Shown here piece after piece: positions 14,687 to 21,761 of a DNA stretch of 33,331 bases (position 1 is the first letter of the stretch; each line of letters starts with the position of its first letter). Position numbers and translations under genes: made by a program. This stretch comes from Myxococcota bacterium (lineage in GTDB: Bacteria > Myxococcota_C > UBA6777). The notes below the pieces were generated by a model. The model was not told the origin of the DNA, searched no databases, and saw nothing but the letters and a program-made list of their open reading frames with translations. The stretch lies in NCBI GenBank assembly GCA_963169055.1, contig CAUJFU010000450.1, positions 1 through 33,331 on the forward strand. The letters run 5' to 3'.

Positions 14687-15100
14687 ATGAAGATCCGAGG
14701 CGGCGGTGCTGGTTATCCGATTCAACAAACACAGCAAACCGACAAAAGCAGCAAAAGCGCCAAAACCAAAAAAGGCAGCGGCGTCGCACAAGCCGGAAAA
14801 ACCGAGTCCGTCTCCCAAGTCGGACCACTCGGACCTGTCGAAGCCAACGACCCCGTTTTTGACGCGGTTTCCCAAGCCTCCAAAGGTCTCGACTTTAACG
14901 ACGAAGCCTCTCTCGAAGAAGCCACTCGCGCCGTTGTATCCGCCATCATCCGCGAACACTTCGGCAAAAAAAACCTCCCCGAAAAAGAACTCGACAAGAT
15001 CGCACAAGCCGTCTCCACCTCCGTCCACAACGACGCCACCATGCGCGAACGCCTCGAAAGCGTCCTCAAGCGCATCGCCGTCTCCGATCGAAAACGCTAA
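14687..15100 (+). CDS. Small T3SS-locus protein before the sigma factor, unknown
   Basis: The 137-residue protein has a low-complexity N-terminus (1-45, rich in Gln, Ser, Lys, Thr) and a helical, acidic-basic C-terminal half (about 60-135) with segments RAVVSAIIREHFGKK and ELDKIAQAVSTSV. No membrane helix or signal peptide is seen. The start at 14687 has only a distant AGGTGAG (14668-14674). It lies between the TPR chaperone-like gene and the sigma factor gene. An exported substrate of the neighbouring chaperone, or an anti-sigma factor for the next gene (comparable to FlgM/FliA, where the anti-sigma factor is secreted), would both fit the position. Neither is shown by the sequence. I do not recognise the family. 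Confidence 0.75.
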   Translation: MKIRGGGAGYPIQQTQQTDKSSKSAKTKKGSGVAQAGKTESVSQVGPLGPVEANDPVFDAVSQASKGLDFNDEASLEEATRAVVSAIIREHFGKKNLPEKELDKIAQAVSTSVHNDATMRERLESVLKRIAVSDRKR

Positions 15101-15275
15101 CCTACCCCTCCACCTTTCTACCCCCCCCACCTTTCTGTCCCTACGAAACCTCTGTTTTTCTTGCCTTGATCTTTCGCAACGTTCGGGGTATCCTCCCCCT
15201 CAGATGCGCGTTCGGCTCTTTCGTTCGGTGGTGTCTTCTTTGGTTCCTTGACGCCCACAAGCATTTGGAAAACAC

Positions 15276-16028
15276 ATGTCCCAAACAGCCGAGACCCCCC
15301 TCACACGGGAGCAATTGATCCATCAATACCGCCCCTACGTGCGGAACATCGTCAGCAAGATCATGAAAACGCTCTCTCCCGATGTGGACTTCGATGACCT
15401 TGTTGGATACGGAGAACTCGGCCTGATCGAAGCAGCAGACCGCTTCGATCCCAAGTTCAAAGTCAACTTTATGACCTTCGCTTATTATCGCATCCGTGGA
15501 GCCGTCTACGATGGACTCCGTGGCATGGGCTGGATCTCTCGATCGCAATACACCAAACTCCGCTACGAAGAACGCGCCAACGCTTACCTCGCCAACACCA
15601 ACGAACGACACGCCTCCAACCACGAACAGCACCCCGTCCAAGACGAAGTCAACCAAATCAGCGAAGTGATCGCTGGACTCGCCTCCATCTTCATTACCTC
15701 CCTTGATGCCCAAGAAGGTCTTCAGATCGAAGACGAAGACAAAGACAAAGATCCCCTCAACCAAATCGAAACCAAACAAGCCCAAAAACTCTTGCGCGAA
15801 GCCCTCCAAAAACTCCCCGAACAAGAACGCACCCTCCTCGAATACTACTACTATCGGGACTTTACGCTCGAACAGGCTGGCGAACAACTCGGACTCTCCA
15901 AGTCATGGGCCTCCCGCCTTCACGCACGCGCTATCCAAAAACTCCAAAAGCTCGTCAGCGAACTCGATCCCCTCGCACCCGAAGAACCCCCCGCCTCCAA
16001 ACATACCTCCCGCGCACGCCGATTTTGA
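15276..16028 (+). CDS. FliA/WhiG-type (sigma-28 group) RNA polymerase sigma factor
   Basis: The 250-residue protein has sigma region 2 at about 12-95 (DFDDLVGYGELGLIEAADRF, VNFMTFAYYRIRGAVYDGLR) and region 4 at about 170-226 (KLPEQERTLLEYYYYRDF, the helix-turn-helix LEQAGEQLGLSKSWASRLHA). The LVGYGELGLIEA and RIRGAVYDGLR motifs are those of flagellar sigma-28 and WhiG, not sigma-70 or ECF factors. Region 3 is poorly conserved and replaced by an acidic stretch EDEDKDKD. The C-terminal tail is Pro-rich. ATG 15276 has GGA 6-7 bases upstream. It is embedded in the T3SS block, so it probably controls T3SS or effector genes; no convincing sigma-28 promoter was found in the gaps here. Confidence 0.9.
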   Translation: MSQTAETPLTREQLIHQYRPYVRNIVSKIMKTLSPDVDFDDLVGYGELGLIEAADRFDPKFKVNFMTFAYYRIRGAVYDGLRGMGWISRSQYTKLRYEERANAYLANTNERHASNHEQHPVQDEVNQISEVIAGLASIFITSLDAQEGLQIEDEDKDKDPLNQIETKQAQKLLREALQKLPEQERTLLEYYYYRDFTLEQAGEQLGLSKSWASRLHARAIQKLQKLVSELDPLAPEEPPASKHTSRARRF

Positions 16029-16050
16029 ACCCAACGATTTTGAACCCAAC
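16021..16050. repeat. Perfect 15-bp tandem duplication at the sigma factor stop
   Basis: GATTTTGAACCCAAC occurs at 16021-16035 and again at 16036-16050. The TGA stop of the sigma factor gene (16026-16028) lies in the first copy, so the duplication repeats the stop context. It is probably a recent replication slippage product; no function is suggested. Confidence 0.8.
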
Positions 16051-16226
16051 CATGCGCTCTTCGTCTTCCTATCTCCCCCGATACTTCGGCCTTACAGATC
16101 GCCCCACTCAACATCCCTTCCATCCCAACGCAACCTTTCCCACAAAGCGCCGAAGATCTCCTCAACAATGACGGCGTTTTCTTTTTTCTTTCACCCACAC
16201 ACGCACCTTGAACACAGGAGGATACC

Positions 16227-16721
16227 ATGAGCAACCCATTGGCCGGAGCAGGCGGCGGCGCTGCAAAGATCGCGATGCAACAACTGCAACAAATGCAGAA
16301 CGCACAACCCAACCAGCAAATGAACGCACAAGGTGGGAATGCCGCCAAGTTCCAACAAAGCATGCAAACCCAACAAATCAACCAGCCCCAACAAGTCAAC
16401 CAAATCAACCAAACACAAAAGGTTGAAAAAACCCGTTCCATCCGCGATGTCGCACAAACCCAAAAAACCCAAGGAGCCAACGCTCCTCAAAAACCAAACT
16501 CCGCAAAAGGCGTTGAACGCTTCCTTGACGGCCTCAACAACCGCAAAAACGACGTCGACAAGCTGATGAAACAAGCCATGCAAGGCAAATCCTTTAACAA
16601 CAAAGAACTGCTGGTCCTTCAATACAAAATGTCGACCTTCTCGCTTGAGATGGACCTCGTCTCCAAAGTCGTCGAAAAAGCCTCCAGCGGCATCAAGCAA
16701 GCCATGAATACCCAAGTCTGA
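16227..16721 (+). CDS. sctI: T3SS inner rod protein SctI
   Basis: The C-terminal 45 residues of this 164-residue protein match inner rod proteins (YscI/PrgJ/HrpB family): KELLVLQYKMSTFSLEMDL, then SKVVEKASSGIKQAMNTQV. The rod sits inside the base between export gate and needle. The N-terminal 95 residues are Gln/Asn-rich with QQINQPQQVNQINQ repeats, longer than in most SctI proteins (about 100-140 residues in total). ATG 16227 has AGGAGG (16216-16221) 5 bases upstream. It is followed, 284 bases on, by sctJ, the usual I-J order. No other family would fit the C-terminus as well. Confidence 0.82.
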   Translation: MSNPLAGAGGGAAKIAMQQLQQMQNAQPNQQMNAQGGNAAKFQQSMQTQQINQPQQVNQINQTQKVEKTRSIRDVAQTQKTQGANAPQKPNSAKGVERFLDGLNNRKNDVDKLMKQAMQGKSFNNKELLVLQYKMSTFSLEMDLVSKVVEKASSGIKQAMNTQV

Positions 16722-16953
16722 TCCGCCCCCCCTCGCGTGCCTTCTTCCTTATATATCCTTCCTTACGTCTTCTCCCTTGCACCTCGCTCCTTTCTTCCCC
16801 TGATCAAACACATCCATGCAATCGAGGCTCTTGTCAGCTTTGGGATCGTGTGCTATCTATTCCGCTACCAAAAAGAGCAGCGCCCGTCGCTTCGGAGCGA
16901 ACAAACCCCGAAACAACAACTCTCTCGCTGTGTTGATCGACCCCAATACGTAG

Positions 16954-16972
16954 CGCCCGTCACTCTCGGGCG
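16954..16972. repeat. Short hairpin in the leader of sctJ
   Basis: CGCCCG (16954-16959) pairs with CGGGCG (16967-16972) over a 7-base loop. It ends 18 bases before the sctJ Shine-Dalgarno AGGAG (16991-16995). The 284-base gap 16722-17005 otherwise shows only pyrimidine-rich sequence without a gene. It may be a start or stop signal for sctJ expression; it is weak evidence. Confidence 0.3.
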
Positions 16973-17005
16973 GACGAGCATCGAACCAATAGGAGACTTT
17001 ATCTG

Positions 17006-17821
17006 ATGAAGATTCGAAACGATCGCCCTCGTGCACTCGTGCTCCTGAGCCTGCTGTTGGCTCTCTTTGTGGTCGGTTGTACTGTCTCCATCCAACATGG
17101 CCTCTCCGAAAAACAAGCCAACGAGATCCTTGTACTCTTGGCCAAAAACAACATCACCGCTACCAAACTCGCCGATACATCGGGCCGCGAAGTCAAATGG
17201 ACCATCCAAGTCGACGGTTCGAACAACGCTCGCGCCATCCGCATCCTCCAACAACACAACCTCCCCTTCTCCCAAGAAAAAGGCTTTGAAGGTGTGTACG
17301 GAAGCACCGGCATGATCCCCACCGCCACCGAAGAAAAAGCCAAATACCTCATGGCTCTCTCTGGCGAACTCCAAAACACCCTGCGCAGAGTAGAGGGCGT
17401 GCTTGATGCGCGTGTTCACATCGTGATCCCACAAGATCGCATCCTCAAAAGCAAAGACGAACCCAAAGTCTATCCCAAAGCTTCCGTCTTGATCATCAAA
17501 CGCCCAACATCCGGCCCCGGCATCACAGAAAAACAAGTCAAGGATCTCTTGGTCGGCAGCCTCGAAGAACTGACAAGCGCAAACGTCAACGTCATCTTTA
17601 TCACCCAACGACCCGACGGGGCTTCCGATGACGCAGGCGCAAGCGGCGATCTCTCCAACTTCCTCGGCGTTCGTATTGCTGCCGCAGATGCCAACAAATT
17701 CAAGATCGTGATCGGCGCACTTTGTGGCTGTATCCTGCTGTTTCTTGGCCTTTTTGTGTGGTCCTTTTTGCGCTCCGCCTCCTTCAAAAACCAACTGCGT
17801 GCCCAAGGCGGCCTCGCCTAA
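17006..17821 (+). CDS. sctJ: T3SS inner-membrane ring lipoprotein SctJ
   Basis: SctJ forms the inner ring of the T3SS basal body. The 271-residue protein has a signal peptide with lipobox VVGC (Cys25), the ring-building domain 1 (SEKQANEILVLLAKNNITA, 34-52), and the second domain with GMIPTATEEKAKYLMALSGE (about 107-126) and RVEGVLDARVHIVIP (134-148). One membrane helix follows near the C-terminus (about 232-256). The lipidation site, length and single C-terminal helix distinguish it from flagellar FliF (about 550 residues). ATG 17006 has AGGAG (16991-16995) upstream. It is followed by the FliG-like gene, sctL and sctN. Confidence 0.95.
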   Translation: MKIRNDRPRALVLLSLLLALFVVGCTVSIQHGLSEKQANEILVLLAKNNITATKLADTSGREVKWTIQVDGSNNARAIRILQQHNLPFSQEKGFEGVYGSTGMIPTATEEKAKYLMALSGELQNTLRRVEGVLDARVHIVIPQDRILKSKDEPKVYPKASVLIIKRPTSGPGITEKQVKDLLVGSLEELTSANVNVIFITQRPDGASDDAGASGDLSNFLGVRIAAADANKFKIVIGALCGCILLFLGLFVWSFLRSASFKNQLRAQGGLA

Positions 17822-17923
17822 TCGCGTTTCGTTGGTCTTCGGTTTGTGTGCGTTGTTTTATCACACAAACCCCCTTCGCAGCGTGGCTGATTGTTCTTTC
17901 TCCCTTCCAAACGAGGCGCTTTG

Positions 17924-18982
17924 ATGCGGCATCTCATCCAACATCTCTCCAAACAACAAGCCATGCTCTTGTTGACGCTTCTCACCCTCGAAGGCGAAAA
18001 AGACCTCCCGCTTCTTCGTTTTCTCCCCAAAGACGAAGCCAAAAAACTCGAACCCATCGCCCGCCAACTCTGCGAAACCCCTCGCAAACAGCTTCTCCCC
18101 CAACTTGTCCAAGAGATCAAACGCCTGATCGCGGACAGCCACCGCAGCAAACTCGAACAACACGATCCCGCTTGGCTTGCCGAACTCCTTCAACACGAAT
18201 CCCCCCAAATCATCGCAGTGATCCTCCAAGGACTCCCCCGCAACTCCGTCCAACGCATCTACCAAGCCCTCCCACGACAGCTCGCCCAACGCATCCCCCA
18301 ACAGCTCAGCCCCGTCGCTCCCGAGATCGCAAAACAGATCAAAATCCGTGTAGAGCAACGCTTCCCTGAACCCCCCGAACACGACCCCGCCTCCTTGAAC
18401 CTGTCGGCCCTCGCTCATCTCTCCTCCGAAGAACTCATCCTTCTGATCCGCGAGATCGGTTTTCGTGAACTCGCGATCGCCTTCAGCAACGTCGGTCGTG
18501 GCCCATTGATGGAGCTTTGCAGACGCTTGCGCAACGAAGACGCCGAACATCTGCTCAAAGTCGTCCAAAACCTTCCCACCCTCAACGCCAAACACATCAA
18601 ATCCGCTCAACGTACCATCCGCGCCATCTCCAACGAACACCAATCCCAAAGCGATATGATCGAAGGTGCCGGGATGTACAAGTTCGCAAACGCCCTCCAC
18701 ACCAGCCACCGCGAACTCCTCCATACCCTCGCCTACCGTCTCCCTTATCCTCTCGGCATCCGCTTTCACCGCCACGCTTCACCCCCTCTCACGCCCAACG
18801 AGATCTTACGCCTCCACCACGATATCCTCCAAACACTCCAATCTCTCGCCGTCGAGCAACGCATCCATCGACCTTGGGCCAAAAAAACCATCGATCTGCC
18901 TCCCATCCCCGCAGAACCTGATCCCCCAAGCACAAGCGGTCGCGACGATTATGACGATACCACCGGCCATACCGAAAACTAA
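17924..18982 (+). CDS. FliG-like protein in the SctK position of the T3SS locus
   Basis: The 352-residue protein has the layout of flagellar switch protein FliG. A helical N-terminal part (1-75) is followed by a middle domain with HESPQIIAVILQGLP (91-105), which corresponds to the EHPQ motif region. A C-terminal domain (about 162-233, LSSEELILLIREIGFRELAIAF and RRLRNEDAEHLLKVVQ) matches the torque-helix region. A further 115 residues form an extra helical part with HRHASPPLTPNE and an acidic tail. The gene lies between sctJ and sctL, where SctK, the adaptor linking the ring to the cytoplasmic SctQ/L/N complex, is normally encoded. ATG 17924 has GAGG (17913-17916) 7 bases upstream. It probably connects SctJ/SctD to the sorting platform; rotation or torque is not implied. 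Similarity was judged by eye. Confidence 0.75.
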   Translation: MRHLIQHLSKQQAMLLLTLLTLEGEKDLPLLRFLPKDEAKKLEPIARQLCETPRKQLLPQLVQEIKRLIADSHRSKLEQHDPAWLAELLQHESPQIIAVILQGLPRNSVQRIYQALPRQLAQRIPQQLSPVAPEIAKQIKIRVEQRFPEPPEHDPASLNLSALAHLSSEELILLIREIGFRELAIAFSNVGRGPLMELCRRLRNEDAEHLLKVVQNLPTLNAKHIKSAQRTIRAISNEHQSQSDMIEGAGMYKFANALHTSHRELLHTLAYRLPYPLGIRFHRHASPPLTPNEILRLHHDILQTLQSLAVEQRIHRPWAKKTIDLPPIPAEPDPPSTSGRDDYDDTTGHTEN

Positions 18983-19084
18983 CCCCTTCTCCCCCCACAT
19001 CTCTCGATCTAGATGACAGCGCGAACAGAAAGCGCTATGTTTGTTTTCGTTTCTTCTTTTCCACGAACGACAAGGAGCGATTCG

Positions 19085-19762
19085 ATGAGCAAAGTCATCA
19101 AAGGTGGCGGCTCCACGCTTGGCCCGCCTCCCCCCGCAAGACCCGCAATCAGCGCCTACAGCGGCACTCCCCCGAGTACCTTCGGGCAACCCGCCCCCAA
19201 CCGCGTCATCTCCGGCGCCGAAGTCAAAGCCCAAGGTTCCGCCCAAGAGATCATCCTCAAAGCCCAGTCCGACGGCGAACGCATCCGTATGCAAGCCGAA
19301 GAATACCGTCAGCGCGGATACGAAGAAGGCTACCAAGCCGGCTTTGAAGAAGGTAAGCAAGAACTGACCGCCACCATCCTCGATCTCAACCGCCAAAACC
19401 AAGAACGCTTTAAGCATTACGAACCCGAACTGGTCAAACTCGCCATGCGTATCGCCGAAAAGATCGTCGGCGAACAAGTCAAGATCTCCCCCGAAACCGT
19501 CGTTGGGATCGTCTCCAAAGCCCTCGGCAACGTCCGACACCAACGCGAGATCTATGTCCGCGTCAACCCCGACGATTACGACACCATCCAACAACACAAA
19601 CCCATCCTGCTTGAGCGCCTTTCCCGCGCCCAAGATATCGATATCCGACCCGATGCCAACATCTCCCCCGGAAGCTGCCGCATCGAATCGGAAATCGGAA
19701 CCATCGACGCCAATCTCCAAAATCAACTCGCAGCCATCGAACGCGCCCTCCTTGGCGGCTAA
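19085..19762 (+). CDS. sctL: T3SS ATPase-regulating stator SctL (FliH/YscL-like)
   Basis: SctL binds the N-terminus of the SctN ATPase and joins it to the sorting platform. The 225-residue protein has a Pro-rich N-terminus (10-45), a charged helix with the glycine repeat typical of FliH (RGYEEGYQAGFEEGKQEL, about 77-94), a stalk helix and a C-terminal domain (about 115-225) with LAMRIAEKIVGEQV and the V-type/F-type delta-like segment RVNPDDYDTIQ. ATG 19085 has AAGGAG (19072-19077) 7 bases upstream. It is 18 bases from sctN, the conserved L-N order. Confidence 0.92.
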   Translation: MSKVIKGGGSTLGPPPPARPAISAYSGTPPSTFGQPAPNRVISGAEVKAQGSAQEIILKAQSDGERIRMQAEEYRQRGYEEGYQAGFEEGKQELTATILDLNRQNQERFKHYEPELVKLAMRIAEKIVGEQVKISPETVVGIVSKALGNVRHQREIYVRVNPDDYDTIQQHKPILLERLSRAQDIDIRPDANISPGSCRIESEIGTIDANLQNQLAAIERALLGG

Positions 19763-19764
19763 CC

Positions 19765-19777
19765 AAGGAAGCTCCTT
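19765..19777 (+). promoter_or_regulatory. Shine-Dalgarno of sctN inside a small hairpin
   Basis: The sctN Shine-Dalgarno AAGGA (19765-19769) is exactly complementary to TCCTT (19773-19777) three bases further on. The stem would cover the ribosome binding site, with the stop of sctL (19760-19762) just before it. Ribosomes finishing sctL would open it, so this could couple translation of sctN to sctL. A 5-bp stem is weak and the effect is inference. Confidence 0.35.
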
Positions 19778-19780
19778 CTG

Positions 19781-21157
19781 ATGACCGCCGATTACATCTC
19801 CGCTGGAATGCGACACGACATGCAAAGATTTCCTTCCTTATTGGATTTCTCCAAATACTACGAACGCCTCGAAAGCCTCACCACCGTCACCAGCCGAGGG
19901 CGCGTCACCCAAGTCGTCGGACTTGTGATCCGCGCCGTCGTTGGCGGCGTTCGCGTTGGTGAGATGGTGATCATCCGCAACGAACACGCGCCCGACCTGC
20001 GCGCCGAAGTCGTTGGCTTCCAAGACGATCAAGTCATGCTCATGCCCATCGGTGAAGTGCGCGGCGTCGGACCCGATTCCGTAGTCATCCCCACCGGAAA
20101 GCCCTTCTCCATCCTCTGCGGTGATGCCTTGCTTGGCCGCGTTCTCAACGGCGTTGGCGAGGCCATGATCGGCCCACCGCTCACCCGCGAAGAAGGTCTC
20201 TCCGAATGGGCCGTCGAACGCGCCCCTCCCGACCCCATGATCCGAAAACGCGTCCTCGAACACCTCCCTCTCGGCGTTCGCGCCATCGATGGACTTCTTA
20301 CCGTCGGAGAAGGCCAACGTGTCGGCCTCTTCGCAGGTTCCGGTGTCGGAAAGTCCACACTCATGGGACAGATCGCTCGCAACACTTCTGCTGAAATCAA
20401 CGTCATCTGCCTGATCGGTGAACGAGGCCGCGAAGTCCTCGACTTTATCGAAGAATCCCTCGGCGAAGAAGGTATGCGCCGATCCGTCGTCGTCTGCGCG
20501 ACTTCCGATACCCCCTCGCTCGTTCGCCTTAAATCCGCTTTTGTCTCCACCGCTATCGCCGAGTTTTTCCGCGCACAAGGGCGAAAAGTTCTGTTTATGA
20601 TGGACTCGACCACCCGCTTTGCCCGCGCACAACGCGAGATCGGCCTCGCTGTCGGCGAACCCCCCGCACGCCAAGGCTACCCTCCCTCTGTCTTTGCGAT
20701 GCTCCCTCGCCTACTCGAACGCACCGGCAACGACGACAAAGGCTCCATCACCGCCCTCTACACCGTCCTCGTCGCAGGGGGCGATATGGAAGAACCGATC
20801 TCCGACGAAGTGCGCGGGATCTTGGACGGACACATCATCCTCAACCGCGCTCTCGGTGCCAAAAACCATTGGCCCGCGATCGATATCCTGCCCTCCCTCA
20901 GCCGCGTCATGACTGGATTGGAAACCATCGAAAAACGCCATCTCAAGGCCGCCAACGAACTCCGCCGCGTTCTCGCCGCTTACAAGAAAAACGAAGACCT
21001 GATCCTCCTTGGAGCCTACACCCCCGGCACCGATCCCGAAACCGATTACGCCATCGAAAAAGTTGAAGAATGCAACACATTCCTCAAACAAGGTCTTCAC
21101 GATCGACCCTCTTGGGACGAAACCATCGAACACCTCACGGGCATCTTTGGCCTCTAA
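19781..21157 (+). CDS. sctN: T3SS hexameric ATPase SctN
   Basis: SctN is the F1-like ATPase that removes chaperones from substrates at the export gate. The 458-residue length is normal. Motifs: Walker A AGSGVGKST (185-193), the Glu-switch region IGERGREVLDFIEE, Walker B VLFMMDSTTRFARAQREIGL in the expected place, and GEPPARQGYPPSVFA and LPRLLERTG, which characterise the T3SS/flagellar subgroup. All catalytic residues are present. It starts with ATG 19781 after AAGGAA (19765-19770). It lies between sctL and sctO, the order seen in most non-flagellar systems. Flagellar FliI is the closest alternative, but the lipidated SctJ and SctI in the operon argue for a non-flagellar system. Confidence 0.97.
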   Translation: MTADYISAGMRHDMQRFPSLLDFSKYYERLESLTTVTSRGRVTQVVGLVIRAVVGGVRVGEMVIIRNEHAPDLRAEVVGFQDDQVMLMPIGEVRGVGPDSVVIPTGKPFSILCGDALLGRVLNGVGEAMIGPPLTREEGLSEWAVERAPPDPMIRKRVLEHLPLGVRAIDGLLTVGEGQRVGLFAGSGVGKSTLMGQIARNTSAEINVICLIGERGREVLDFIEESLGEEGMRRSVVVCATSDTPSLVRLKSAFVSTAIAEFFRAQGRKVLFMMDSTTRFARAQREIGLAVGEPPARQGYPPSVFAMLPRLLERTGNDDKGSITALYTVLVAGGDMEEPISDEVRGILDGHIILNRALGAKNHWPAIDILPSLSRVMTGLETIEKRHLKAANELRRVLAAYKKNEDLILLGAYTPGTDPETDYAIEKVEECNTFLKQGLHDRPSWDETIEHLTGIFGL

Positions 21158-21185
21158 GCCAACCACCCCCTAGATCGGAGCTACG

Positions 21186-21671
21186 ATGCCGACTTACCGA
21201 CTGCAAACTCTCCTCGACTTGCGCGAGCGCACCGAAAAAGAAAAAAAGGACGCGCTCGCCGAAGCCCAGAAAAAGCATCGACAAGAGCAACAAAAAGCGG
21301 ACGATCTCCGAAAACAAGACAAGCAGATGCGCGAGACCCGCAAACAAAAAGAAGACGAGCTTTTTTTCAAGATGCAAGCAGGTGAACTCGGCGTCAAAGA
21401 CTACAACATGGGCGAGCGGTACATCAAACGCCTCGAACGCGAGATCGAAGAATTCCAAGGCGTGATCAAAGAACAAGACAAACGCGTCATCTTCGCGCAA
21501 CAAGAAGTCGATTGGTGTCAAGAAGAACTCCTCAAAGCCACGCAAGAGGTCAAAGCCCTCGAAAAACACAAGGAAAAGTGGCTCGAAGAGTACAAAAAAG
21601 AGATGGCCGCCAAAGAGGAACTGGCCCAAGAAGAGATCGCCACCACACTCTTCCTCTTCGGCAAAAAATAA
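21186..21671 (+). CDS. sctO: T3SS central stalk SctO (YscO/FliJ-like)
   Basis: The 161-residue protein is almost entirely a charged antiparallel coiled coil, opening with YRLQTLLDLRERTEKEKKDA, a typical FliJ/YscO beginning. Such proteins act as the gamma-like stalk in the SctN ring and contact SctV. Size and composition match (about 150-170 residues). GGAG (21177-21180) is 5 bases before ATG 21186, and the gene begins 28 bases after sctN. Position after the ATPase is conserved across systems, which supports the call more than sequence identity. Confidence 0.88.
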   Translation: MPTYRLQTLLDLRERTEKEKKDALAEAQKKHRQEQQKADDLRKQDKQMRETRKQKEDELFFKMQAGELGVKDYNMGERYIKRLEREIEEFQGVIKEQDKRVIFAQQEVDWCQEELLKATQEVKALEKHKEKWLEEYKKEMAAKEELAQEEIATTLFLFGKK

Positions 21672-21761
21672 TCCCGCCTTCTCTCCTCCCGCTCCTTCCC
21701 CGCCCCCTCTCTGCACCCTAACAACAACACTTTGTTGTGGCACATACAAGGAGAAATCGCC

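Noticed and set aside
19838-20674. Long open frame on the minus strand across sctN (and similar long ones at 18806-19825, 17861-18775, 16865-17806 and 5856-6908).
   Set aside because: These are antisense to genes with clear family motifs, lack Shine-Dalgarno sequences, and have compositions produced by the opposite coding strand (many Asp, Gly, Val, Phe).
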